From positions 1 through 15,249 of the forward strand of contig JAHHLF010000360.1 in assembly GCA_018679315.1 (NCBI GenBank): a stretch of DNA of 15,249 bases. Reading direction: 5' to 3'. The translations under genes and the position numbers were made by a program. This DNA is from Bacteroidia bacterium (lineage in GTDB: Bacteria; Bacteroidota; Bacteroidia; Flavobacteriales; Flavobacteriaceae). Shown here piece after piece: positions 5,903 to 12,555 of the stretch (the stretch's first letter is position 1; the number at the start of each line of letters is the position of its first letter). A model generated the notes under the pieces. The model searched no databases. It was not told the origin of the DNA and was given only the letters and a program-made list of their open reading frames with translations.

Positions 5903-6245
5903 TGCCCTCTAAGTAGGCATAGACCAACATGGTGATAAAAGACAATAGGAAGATCACCAAAATGATGAATATATAAGTAACTCTTACCCGCGACTTTCTG
6001 GGCTTTGCTAATTTTTCAAAGTATCTGACGGAATTCTCAATTTCATCTGTCCAGGCAACTGGGTAAATCGTAGACCCGCATTTATTGCACACGAGAGACC
6101 GGCTTATCTCAGAAGTAATCCTGTGAAAGAAAGCTCCGGAAGTTAATTTTTGATAGAATGTGAGCGTAAGGTCGGCATTGAAGCATTCGGGACAATTATT
6201 TGTAAGCTTCGCTTCTTTGATTACGATTTGTTTTTCTTTGGCCAT
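5895..6245 (-). CDS. Zinc-ribbon protein with C-terminal membrane anchor
   Basis: This 116-residue protein is not assigned to a named family. Two Cys pairs, CPEC (18-21) and CNKC (53-56), are spaced as in a zinc ribbon. Residues 81-90 are basic (KPRKSRVRVT), and 91-112 form one transmembrane helix close to the C-terminus. It is probably tail-anchored with the zinc ribbon in the cytoplasm. It begins 11 bp after the stop of the histidine kinase gene on the same strand, so both are probably one transcript, and a link to the kinase is possible. Its stop codon is inside the end of the convergent HIT gene (8-bp overlap). Confidence 0.8.
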   Translation of the reverse strand: MAKEKQIVIKEAKLTNNCPECFNADLTLTFYQKLTSGAFFHRITSEISRSLVCNKCGSTIYPVAWTDEIENSVRYFEKLAKPRKSRVRVTYIFIILVIFLLSFITMLVYAYLEGII

Positions 6246-6256
6246 AAGCAGGGTTT

Positions 6257-7405
6257 TTATTCAGCTACTTTGAGCGAGATTTGCATAATAGTCCCTTCTT
6301 TAGTGGAAGAGAGTACCTTGATCTTTCCTTTGTGATATTCTTCTACGATCCTCTTTACAAGTGAGAGCCCCAGGCCCCATCCTCTTTTTTTGGTGGTCAC
6401 CCCAGGGTTAAAAATATTGTTGAAATTCCGCCTAGGAATTCCAGAACCTGTATCAGAAACAAGTATTTGAACGTTTTTGCCTACCGGGATGATCTCTATG
6501 GAAACATGCCCTTTGCCCTTCATAGCATCAATCCCGTTTTTTACCAGGTTTTCTATGGTCCAGTTGTAAAGTTCACTATTTAGAAGTACCGGAATAGAAT
6601 CGGCTTTTGATTGAAATGAAAAATGGACGAGTTTAGAACTTCTGCTTTTCAAATAAGAATAGGCATCTCTGGTCTCTGCGACTATATCGAGTTTTTCGAG
6701 TTTTGGAAGGGAGCCGATCTTTGAAAATCGATCTGTGATCTTTTGTAGTCTCCCAATATCTTTCTCTATTTCCAGGGTTATTTCGGGATTGATATTTTCG
6801 GCTTTCAAGTGTTCATTCCAACCAAGTAAGGAGGTAAGGGGTGTGCCAATCTGATGAGCCGTCTCTTTAGCCATACCGGCCCATAATTTATTCTGCTCAG
6901 ATGCCTTATTCGTCCTGAAAAAGAAAAAGATCACCGCTCCGAAAAGGAAGATGATAAGCATCAGGGCCAGGGGGTAAAACTTAAGTTTATTAAGGACTTC
7001 TGAGTTTCCATAATACAGTGTTGCCAGGAGTTCGCCCTTATCTTCCATGACCAGGGGAGTATTTTCATTTCTGAATTGCGCCATTTTCTTTGCCAGATAG
7101 ACGGTGTCCTTTGCAAGGTCTTCAGGGATGTTGTTAGTTTTGATGGAGCCATCCTTGCTCACAAGTATCATAGGGGTGGAAGTGTTCTTTTGAAATACCA
7201 GCAAAACGAGGTTACCGGGATCTGCGTCTGCGGGTAATGAGAGGAACTCCGTCTGAGCCGTAGCCCAGATCTCCATCTTATACCTTTCTTCTACTTTAAA
7301 CTTCTGGAAAAAGCTATTGGTATTCCACAGGATCAGGCTGACAATAACAAAGGAAGCTATCAATAAAAATATATAGGAGGTCTTCTTCTTTGGGTTAAAT
7401 TTCAT
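6257..7405 (-). CDS. Membrane sensor histidine kinase
   Basis: Read from the ATG at 7405 the protein has 382 residues; an in-frame TTG two codons earlier is less likely. TM1 is at about 9-28, a periplasmic sensing region at about 30-142 and TM2 at about 143-163. The H-box AHQIGTPLTSLLGW contains the phospho-acceptor His184. The N-box IENLVKNGIDAM is at about 285-296, G1 DTGSGI starts at about 318, and G2 GWGLGLSL is at about 342-349. The expected E after the His is Q (HQIGTP rather than HELRTP), as I recall for a Bacteroidota subfamily. There is no HAMP or PAS domain and no adjacent response regulator, so it is an orphan kinase. The zinc-ribbon gene follows 11 bp downstream. Signal and partner are unknown. 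Confidence 0.9.
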   Translation of the reverse strand: MKFNPKKKTSYIFLLIASFVIVSLILWNTNSFFQKFKVEERYKMEIWATAQTEFLSLPADADPGNLVLLVFQKNTSTPMILVSKDGSIKTNNIPEDLAKDTVYLAKKMAQFRNENTPLVMEDKGELLATLYYGNSEVLNKLKFYPLALMLIIFLFGAVIFFFFRTNKASEQNKLWAGMAKETAHQIGTPLTSLLGWNEHLKAENINPEITLEIEKDIGRLQKITDRFSKIGSLPKLEKLDIVAETRDAYSYLKSRSSKLVHFSFQSKADSIPVLLNSELYNWTIENLVKNGIDAMKGKGHVSIEIIPVGKNVQILVSDTGSGIPRRNFNNIFNPGVTTKKRGWGLGLSLVKRIVEEYHKGKIKVLSSTKEGTIMQISLKVAE

Positions 7406-7424
7406 CGCCAATGCAAGTATTAAT

Positions 7425-7432
7425 TAAAGATA
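7425..7432 (-). promoter_or_regulatory. Possible -7 element for histidine kinase gene
   Basis: The minus strand reads TATCTTTA, one mismatch from TAnnTTTG. Transcription would start near 7419, about 14 nt before the ATG at 7405. Confidence 0.4.
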
Positions 7433-7496
7433 GCTAATTGCGATATTAATTCGCATATCCTTCGATAAACGGTTTCCAAAAAGAAAGCCATTTATG

Positions 7497-7504
7497 TACC
7501 TTTG
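7497..7504 (+). promoter_or_regulatory. -7 promoter element for flavin reductase operon
   Basis: TACCTTTG matches TAnnTTTG. A TTTCC stretch about 20 bp upstream (7473-7477) may serve as a weak -33. The element ends 6 nt before the ATG at 7511, so the transcript should begin at or within a base or two of the start codon. Confidence 0.65.
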
Positions 7505-7510
7505 CGCCCT

Positions 7511-8395
7511 ATGTCTTCATTCAAATCCATAGTACCTTCGGAAGTCAGCACCAAGCAATTGCATGGCTATTTATTGGGCGCTGTCGGGCCCAGGCCTATT
7601 GCCCTGGCGAGTACATTGGATCTGGATGGAAACCCCAATTTGTCACCGTTTAGCTTCTTCAATGTTTTTAGTGCAAATCCGCCGATCCTCATATTTTCCC
7701 CGGCACGCCGGGTTCGCAATAACACAACCAAACATACGCTGCAAAATGCAGAAGAGACGTATGAGGTGGTGGTCAACATTGTGAATTATGCTATGGTCCA
7801 GCAAATGTCGCTTAGCAGTACAGAGTATCCGGAAGGGATCAATGAATTTATTAAGAGCGGACTTACTATGTTACCCTCTGAAGAAGTAAAGCCATACAGG
7901 GTAGCGGAATCGCCGGTACAATTTGAATGTAAAGTTATTCGCATCGAAGCTTTAGGCGGCGAAGGAGGAGCTGGTAATCTGATCATATGCGAAGTGGTTA
8001 AAATTCATGTAAGTGAAGAGGTGTTATCTGAAGAAGGATCTATTGATCCTTTAAAGATTGACCAGGTGGCACGTATGGGAGGCAATTGGTATACGCGTGC
8101 TGTATCCGGATTATTTGAAGTACCCAAACCTTTGTCTTCGTTGGGAATAGGAGTGGATTCAATTCCGGAAACTATAAGAAACTCCCATATCCTGACCGGA
8201 AATGATCTGGGGAAGTTGGGAAATATTGATGAACTGCCTGGGCAGCAGGAAATAAATGATTTTGTGGATTCAGACCATGAATTGCGCGAAATTTTACTCG
8301 AAGAAGATATTCGAAAAATTCATATACGCGCTCAGGATTATTTAAAAGAAAATGATGTACTTTCCGCTTGGAAAGTTTTATTGGCAAAACTATAA
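7511..8395 (+). CDS. Flavin reductase-like FMN-binding split-barrel protein
   Basis: The product has 294 residues from the ATG at 7511; the TTG at 7502 overlaps the -7 element and is rejected. Residues about 10-200 form the flavin reductase-like split barrel of the DIM6/NTAB type. LLGAVGPRPIALAST (21-35), NLSPFSFFNVFSANPP (43-58) and FSPARRVRN (62-70) resemble FMN-binding segments. It probably binds FMN and acts in NAD(P)H-dependent flavin reduction or a related redox step; the substrate is not predictable. Residues about 200-294 extend beyond the usual barrel and are acidic and helix-like. It heads an apparent operon with DUF3127 (4 bp downstream) and aat. The mRNA is probably leaderless. 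Confidence 0.88.
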   Translation: MSSFKSIVPSEVSTKQLHGYLLGAVGPRPIALASTLDLDGNPNLSPFSFFNVFSANPPILIFSPARRVRNNTTKHTLQNAEETYEVVVNIVNYAMVQQMSLSSTEYPEGINEFIKSGLTMLPSEEVKPYRVAESPVQFECKVIRIEALGGEGGAGNLIICEVVKIHVSEEVLSEEGSIDPLKIDQVARMGGNWYTRAVSGLFEVPKPLSSLGIGVDSIPETIRNSHILTGNDLGKLGNIDELPGQQEINDFVDSDHELREILLEEDIRKIHIRAQDYLKENDVLSAWKVLLAKL

Positions 8396-8399
8396 TGAA

Positions 8400-8774
8400 A
8401 TGGAATTAGAAGGAAAGATTAAATTAATTGACGAGACAAAAACCTATGGAAACAATGGTTTCCGTAAAAGGGAGTTAGTGATAACGACTGAAGAACAATA
8501 CCCGCAACATATTCTGATTGAATTTGTTCAGGATAAAACTGAATTACTCAACGCTTTTCAACCTGGAGAAGTGGTCAAAGTGGGTATTAATATTCGAGGA
8601 AGAGAATGGGTGAATCCACAGGGCGAAACAAAGTATTTCAATTCTATTCAGGGTTGGCGTATTGAAAAGGTCCAGAATGACCAGCCATCAGAGGTGCCAC
8701 CTACACCACCAATGGATGCCTTTGAACCGGCAAATGACCTCAATGAGGAAGATCACGACGATCTTCCTTTTTAA
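8400..8774 (+). CDS. DUF3127 protein with SSB-like acidic C-terminal tip
   Basis: The product has 124 residues from the ATG at 8400. A 140-residue reading from 8352 would overlap the flavin reductase gene by 44 bp and add a non-conserved leader, so the 4-bp gap is preferred. Residues 1-92 read as a small beta-rich, OB-fold-like domain (ELEGKIKLI, RKRELVITT, GEVVKVGINIRGREW, YFNSIQGWRIEKV). A Pro-rich linker (about 96-104) follows, and then the acidic end EEDHDDLPF. The layout and final DDLPF match bacterial single-stranded DNA-binding proteins, whose DDDIPF-type tail recruits repair and replication partners. DUF3127 has no named function; ssDNA binding is inference. It is co-oriented between flavin reductase and aat. 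Confidence 0.85.
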   Translation: MELEGKIKLIDETKTYGNNGFRKRELVITTEEQYPQHILIEFVQDKTELLNAFQPGEVVKVGINIRGREWVNPQGETKYFNSIQGWRIEKVQNDQPSEVPPTPPMDAFEPANDLNEEDHDDLPF

Positions 8775-8802
8775 AGACTAAAAACACGGCAATTTACGAG
8801 CT

Positions 8803-9483
8803 ATGAAAGAGGGATCTACTCAAATCCCATTCCTTGGGGATGCATTGTGGTTCCCAGCCGTGAGTAATGCCAGTTCGGACGGTCTTGTAGCCATAGGAGG
8901 AGATCTCTCAGTAGAACGCCTCTTACTGGCCTATTCCTCAGGCATTTTCCCGTGGTTTAATGAAGATACCATGATCTTATGGTGGAGCCCGGATCCCAGA
9001 ATGGTGTTATTTCCTGAGAAGCTCAGGATCTCTAAAAGTATGAGGCGTTTGCTCAAGAACCCACCTTTCCGCATCACAAAGAATACATGTTTTGCAGAAG
9101 TCATAGATGCCTGTGCAAAAGCCAGTCGACCCTCTCAGGAGGGTACCTGGATCACTTCGGATATGAAAGATGCTTATTTGGCCTTGCACGAAAAAGGGAT
9201 AGCTGTGTCCTATGAGGTCTGGAAAGGGGAAGATCTTGTTGGAGGATTATATGGCGTGGATTTGAAGGGCATTTTTTGTGGGGAAAGCATGTTCAGCCAA
9301 GAGAGCAATGCCTCCAAATTTGCTTTCATAAAAATGGTAGAAGAATTACAAGCTAAAAGGTACGGCCTCATCGATTGCCAGATGCATACCAAGCACCTTG
9401 AAAGCCTGGGGGCTGAATTAATTCCCCGTGATGAATTTATTCAGATCTTACAAACTCAGATTCAAGGAAGTAAAAAGGAATAA
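8803..9483 (+). CDS. aat: Leucyl/phenylalanyl-tRNA-protein transferase
   Basis: Aat transfers Leu or Phe from charged tRNA to proteins with N-terminal Arg or Lys, marking them for ClpS/ClpAP degradation through the N-degron pathway in the cytoplasm. The 226 residues are close to E. coli Aat (234). Family blocks are clear: GLVAIGGDLSVERLLLAYSSG (27-47, quoted across two adjoining parts), IFPWF (48-52), WWSPDPR (60-66), the central VGGLYGV and FCGESMFS (158-165), NASK (169-172), LIDCQ (189-193) and SLGAELIPR (201-209). The ATG at 8803 gives the normal N-terminus and lies 28 bp after DUF3127. The last 11 codons and the stop overlap the end of the convergent DUF2490 gene by 36 bp. Confidence 0.96.
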   Translation: MKEGSTQIPFLGDALWFPAVSNASSDGLVAIGGDLSVERLLLAYSSGIFPWFNEDTMILWWSPDPRMVLFPEKLRISKSMRRLLKNPPFRITKNTCFAEVIDACAKASRPSQEGTWITSDMKDAYLALHEKGIAVSYEVWKGEDLVGGLYGVDLKGIFCGESMFSQESNASKFAFIKMVEELQAKRYGLIDCQMHTKHLESLGAELIPRDEFIQILQTQIQGSKKE

Positions 9484-10128
9484 TCGTTTCCTGGAGTCGG
9501 CATTGAAATTTTCAACACGGTATTCCAGGGAATTTAGTAGCACGGTTTTCTTACCGATCAACCACCCCAGTCCCAGTGTAAATCGTTGATCCCACTGTGG
9601 CCTATGCATATTGCCGATGCTCAGCAAACTTTCTGTATGGGCGACCAGATACGATTCTCCCTGGTTCAGGTTTTGGCCCTGCAAAGGAAGATCAACGGAA
9701 AACCTGTACCGCAACCGGTGTAGCGTGCCATCCGGAAATATTCGCTGTTCAGCCCGCCACCGATGAACGAATCCGGTATTTTCCGGCCTGTTAGATAGTA
9801 CAAGATGTTGTATAAGTCGTACTTCATCCGTTCCGAATCTGTCAAAAGAATCCCTAAATCGATACATCAACCCGACGGCGAGATTCAGGTTATCACGAAT
9901 TTTTAAACTCGACAAGTGGCTCAGGTCTATTTGCTGCAATTGGAATCCCTGGATATCATCGGTAACGTAGAAGCGTTGTGCTAGTTGATATCTATGGGTG
10001 TAAGTTTCGCTAATGGGCAGCTTTACAACTGCCTGAGTTTGCAGGAATCCGTCCAGGCCATCCTGGGCCAACAGTGGGGTACAAACCAACCATAGGCTCA
10101 GTGTGAGCCTATTCCTAGTAAAGAACAT
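9448..10128 (-). CDS. DUF2490 family exported protein, probable outer-membrane beta-barrel
   Basis: The 226-residue protein has a signal peptide (1-21, cleavage after LLA-Q). It then has alternating polar/aromatic strands (YQLAQRFYV, NLNLAVGLMYRFRDSF, VHRWRAEQRIF, LRYRFSVDLPL, RFTLGLGWLIGKK, LLNSLEYRVE) that fit the DUF2490 family and suggest a small barrel in the outer membrane. The function of this family is unknown. It is the last gene of the tag operon: its start overlaps the upstream exported-protein gene by 14 bp, which suggests translational coupling. Its 3' end overlaps aat by 36 bp on the opposite strand, and no terminator is visible. Confidence 0.82.
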   Translation of the reverse strand: MFFTRNRLTLSLWLVCTPLLAQDGLDGFLQTQAVVKLPISETYTHRYQLAQRFYVTDDIQGFQLQQIDLSHLSSLKIRDNLNLAVGLMYRFRDSFDRFGTDEVRLIQHLVLSNRPENTGFVHRWRAEQRIFPDGTLHRLRYRFSVDLPLQGQNLNQGESYLVAHTESLLSIGNMHRPQWDQRFTLGLGWLIGKKTVLLNSLEYRVENFNADSRKRLFLFTSLNLSL

Positions 10129-10693
10129 GGTCTTTATTTATCGGTCTGACGATTCGTTTCTGGAGGAAACCTCCCTCAGCATTATATAAGAACTCATAGG
10201 TTTGGTACCTCTTGGTTTCTTTGCCGGCCATTATGATCTCATAATTCAGTTCGGGGATCAACAGGTTTTGGAACGCTTTCTTCAGGATCTCTTGCGGATT
10301 TGCCTTTGTATTAGGGTATTGTTGCTGGATCTTTCGTATGCGATAGGTGGAGAAACGTTGTCCCAGGTCGGAACGAATCGCTTCAAAACTCTCATTGGGA
10401 ATATCTACTTCCCTGATCCGCACCTCAACATCCTCCAATACACCATGCTGATCAAACTCGATACTGTATCGCAGCCGTCTTTTTTTTAGCTTCACTTCAA
10501 AACTGCGTTTATCCTGGTCACGTTCCAAATAGAATTTGATCTTTTTTGCTCCTTCCAGGTAAGGGGCTAAGAGCTCAAGGGCGGAATCTGGAAATTCACT
10601 GCGTTCAATGCGCCGTTCCCACTCCCTCTTTTCCTGTCCGAAAGTTACTCCAAGGCACAGGCACCCAATAAGAAATACGATCCTATACTTCAT
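10115..10693 (-). CDS. Exported hypothetical protein upstream of DUF2490
   Basis: This 192-residue protein has a signal peptide (1-19, cleavage near FGQ-E) and a strongly charged mature part. I do not recognise a named domain. Residues about 20-120 contain charged beta-hairpin-like segments (IKFYLERDQDKRSFEVKLKKRRLRYSIEF in parts, and a DVEVRIREVDIP segment). The stretch RKIQQQYPNTKANP and the YEIIMAGKETKRYQTYEFLYNAEGGFLQ end recall PepSY-like periplasmic proteins, but this is weak. It starts inside the end of tag (11-bp overlap) and ends inside the start of DUF2490 (14-bp overlap). A joint envelope role with DUF2490 is likely by context. Confidence 0.8.
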   Translation of the reverse strand: MKYRIVFLIGCLCLGVTFGQEKREWERRIERSEFPDSALELLAPYLEGAKKIKFYLERDQDKRSFEVKLKKRRLRYSIEFDQHGVLEDVEVRIREVDIPNESFEAIRSDLGQRFSTYRIRKIQQQYPNTKANPQEILKKAFQNLLIPELNYEIIMAGKETKRYQTYEFLYNAEGGFLQKRIVRPINKDHVLY

Positions 10694-11246
10694 TATATCG
10701 AAAACAATTCACCTCATGGTCATTAACCATACCCGTAGCTTGCATATGTGCATATATCACAGTGCTGCCCACAAATTTGAAGCCTCGTTTTTTTAATTCC
10801 TTACTTATTTCATCGGAGAGGGCTGTAGTTGCAGGGCCTTCTTTGTAATTCTGTATGGTGTTTTTTATCGGAGTATTTTCCACAAAACCCCAGATATAAT
10901 TACTAAAACTTCCAAATTCCTCCTGTACCTGAAGAAAAGCCTGCGCATTGCTGACTGTCGCCCGTATCTTAGCCTGATTGCGAATTATACCTGCATCCTG
11001 TAGTAAGGATTGGATCTTGGATTCTGGGTAGGCGGCAATCCTTCTATAGTCAAACCCATCAAAGGCTGCTCTGAAATTCTCTCGCTTTCTCAAGATAGTG
11101 ATCCAGCTGAGCCCGGCCTGAAAAGTTTCCAGCACTAAAAATTCAAATAAGGTATCATCATCCCGGACAGGCACACCCCATTCCTGGTCATGATAGGCTT
11201 CATATAAGGGATCGCCTACACACCAACCACATCTGTATCTCTCCAT
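10683..11246 (-). CDS. tag: DNA-3-methyladenine glycosylase I
   Basis: Tag excises 3-methyladenine from alkylated DNA, starting base excision repair. From the ATG at 11246 it has 187 residues (E. coli Tag 187). The longer reading from 11282 starts at TTG and would run through the promoter element. The Zn-binding set matches E. coli exactly in spacing: Cys6 (RCGW), His19 (AYHD), His177 and Cys181 (NDHEVNC) correspond to C4, H17, H175 and C179. Glu40 and Trp48 (GLSWITIL) match the base-binding pocket. A near-perfect promoter lies 15 bp upstream. Two exported protein genes follow with overlapping ends, an unusual pairing for a repair gene. Confidence 0.96.
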   Translation of the reverse strand: MERYRCGWCVGDPLYEAYHDQEWGVPVRDDDTLFEFLVLETFQAGLSWITILRKRENFRAAFDGFDYRRIAAYPESKIQSLLQDAGIIRNQAKIRATVSNAQAFLQVQEEFGSFSNYIWGFVENTPIKNTIQNYKEGPATTALSDEISKELKKRGFKFVGSTVIYAHMQATGMVNDHEVNCFRYNEV

Positions 11247-11261
11247 GGGAGTTATTTTAAG

Positions 11262-11269
11262 CAAAGATA
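11262..11269 (-). promoter_or_regulatory. -7 promoter element for tag operon
   Basis: The minus strand reads TATCTTTG, a perfect TAnnTTTG. It ends 15 nt before the tag ATG, so the leader would be only about 9-10 nt. Confidence 0.7.
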
Positions 11270-11312
11270 CGGATGTTACCAAATGAGTAAATCCAGTTTT
11301 TTGTTGCTTGGG

Positions 11313-11672
11313 TCAAATAGATCTTAGTTCACCAGCTTCCAGCGCTTTTTCCAATCGAGCAGATATCTGTTTGTAGGAACGAAAAAAACGACCGCCGTCT
11401 TTTCTACCCAATTCAACCAGTGTATTCCCATCCGAGTCATAGGAAATACTTTGAACTATTACATGTAAATTTTTAACCGATTTTGTATTGGCAATGCCTC
11501 CCCGTTTGATAATAAAGTTCTTTCGCGGAAAGATCAAATGGTTGTAGGTTGTGCCTTGTACCGAAGAAATTATAAATTCATCTCCAATCGTAACTTCCTG
11601 AGCTTGTACTGTGGGTATGAATACTAAACTCATGAATACTAAAAAAATGCTGAATGTGATTTTTCGTAACAT
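11313..11672 (-). CDS. Small exported hypothetical protein
   Basis: The product has 119 residues. A clear signal peptide spans 1-24 (hydrophobic ITFSIFLVFMSLVFIP, cleavage after VQA-Q). The mature domain of about 95 residues looks beta-rich: EVTIGDEFIISS, YNHLIFPRKNFIIKRGGIAN, VKNLHVIVQSISYDSDGNTLVELGRKDG. A basic helix near the end contains FFRSYKQISARLEKAL. I recognise no family. It could be a periplasmic protein of a flavobacterial envelope operon. It stands between the TonB-like gene (93 bp upstream) and the tag promoter (44 bp downstream), and has its own possible promoter. Confidence 0.78.
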   Translation of the reverse strand: MLRKITFSIFLVFMSLVFIPTVQAQEVTIGDEFIISSVQGTTYNHLIFPRKNFIIKRGGIANTKSVKNLHVIVQSISYDSDGNTLVELGRKDGGRFFRSYKQISARLEKALEAGELRSI

Positions 11673-11702
11673 AGCGATGCTGATTTACGTTTGTATCACT
11701 AA

Positions 11703-11710
11703 TAAAGATA
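11703..11710 (-). promoter_or_regulatory. Possible -7 element for the 119-residue exported protein gene
   Basis: The minus strand reads TATCTTTA, one mismatch to TAnnTTTG. The predicted leader is about 25 nt. Confidence 0.35.
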
Positions 11711-11765
11711 TTGAGAATTTCGAAATTTATAAAGAAATACGCTCTTGAATTAGGGTATTAAGGAA

Positions 11766-12488
11766 TTAATATTTGCCTTGAAATACATAGGTAATAGTGC
11801 CTATTTGGGATGCTTTTCCAGCAGGACTGAAACGGGCTTTATACGCATACGCTATGGCGTTGTCGATCAAACAGCCGTTCGAAGTATTTGAGCTGGCAGA
11901 GTTGTAGCTGGCTTCGGTGACAAATCCTCGATTATCTACTGAGATATTTATAACGATCATTCCGCCTTCAATACAGGTATAAATTGGTGGGGGAAGGTGA
12001 TACCCCTGTCTGTCTACTAATGAAAAGGCCACAGAGGTTCTTCGTTCCGCAAGGTTTTGTGTATACTCTTTTTTCTGCGCCTCTTTTTCCTCTAATTCCT
12101 CCCTCGCTTTTTCTCTTTTTTCAGCCAGCTCTTTCAGATTGGCTTCATACTCGCCATAATCAGAGGCTTCATCAGAAGATTCAGATGTTTCGAGATTCTT
12201 TTCAGCCATTAATTCATCCAAAGTTTTAAGGGGCTCCGGATTTTTGAAAGTGGGCTTGGCAGTTTCATTCAAGGCCATATGCGTCTTTAATGCCTCGGCA
12301 TTAGCCAACTCTTCCATTCTCTTTTCCTGTTCCAGTAATTCCTCAATTTCCTCGTCCAACATCATCATTTCAATGGCGTATTCTTCCTTCTCTTCAGAGC
12401 CCAAATGAATATTGTGTAGTGACAATACCATGATGGAAAGTGAAAAGATAGTTATCAGGAAAGAAAGCTGGCTTCGGTTAAGGTGCAT
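11766..12488 (-). CDS. TonB-like energy transducer / envelope protein
   Basis: The product has 240 residues from the ATG at 12488; the reading from 12512 begins with TTG and is rejected. One N-terminal membrane anchor is at about 8-25. Residues 31-150 are highly charged, Glu/Lys-rich and probably coiled coil, with no Pro-rich spacer as in classical TonB. The C-terminal domain (about 168-240) reads GGMIVINISVDNRGFV, then NAIAYAYKARFSP and IGTITYVFQGKY. This matches the TonB C-terminal pattern (VxxxVdxxGxV ... A ... FxPa). Cys172 and Cys206 could form a disulfide. It may couple inner-membrane energy to outer-membrane receptors or serve a structural envelope role. It starts 67 bp after truB, possibly in the same transcript. 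Confidence 0.78.
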   Translation of the reverse strand: MHLNRSQLSFLITIFSLSIMVLSLHNIHLGSEEKEEYAIEMMMLDEEIEELLEQEKRMEELANAEALKTHMALNETAKPTFKNPEPLKTLDELMAEKNLETSESSDEASDYGEYEANLKELAEKREKAREELEEKEAQKKEYTQNLAERRTSVAFSLVDRQGYHLPPPIYTCIEGGMIVINISVDNRGFVTEASYNSASSNTSNGCLIDNAIAYAYKARFSPAGKASQIGTITYVFQGKY

Positions 12489-12555
12489 ATTCCTATAACG
12501 TTTTTTTACCAATTTATTTTATCCCGGACCTTGTAAGATACTGAAAAATATAGGA

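Noticed and set aside
7406..7411. TTG start for the histidine kinase
   Set aside because: An ATG two codons later is better placed and nothing is lost.
7502..7510. TTG start for the flavin reductase
   Set aside because: It lies inside the -7 promoter element; the ATG at 7511 is preferred.
8352..8399. N-terminal extension of the DUF3127 protein
   Set aside because: It overlaps the flavin reductase gene by 44 bp and adds residues not resembling the family; the ATG at 8400 gives the normal start.
11247..11282. N-terminal extension of Tag
   Set aside because: It begins with TTG, covers the promoter element, and the ATG at 11246 matches E. coli Tag.
12489..12512. N-terminal extension of the TonB-like protein
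   Set aside because: It begins with TTG and adds only a short basic stretch before the natural anchor.
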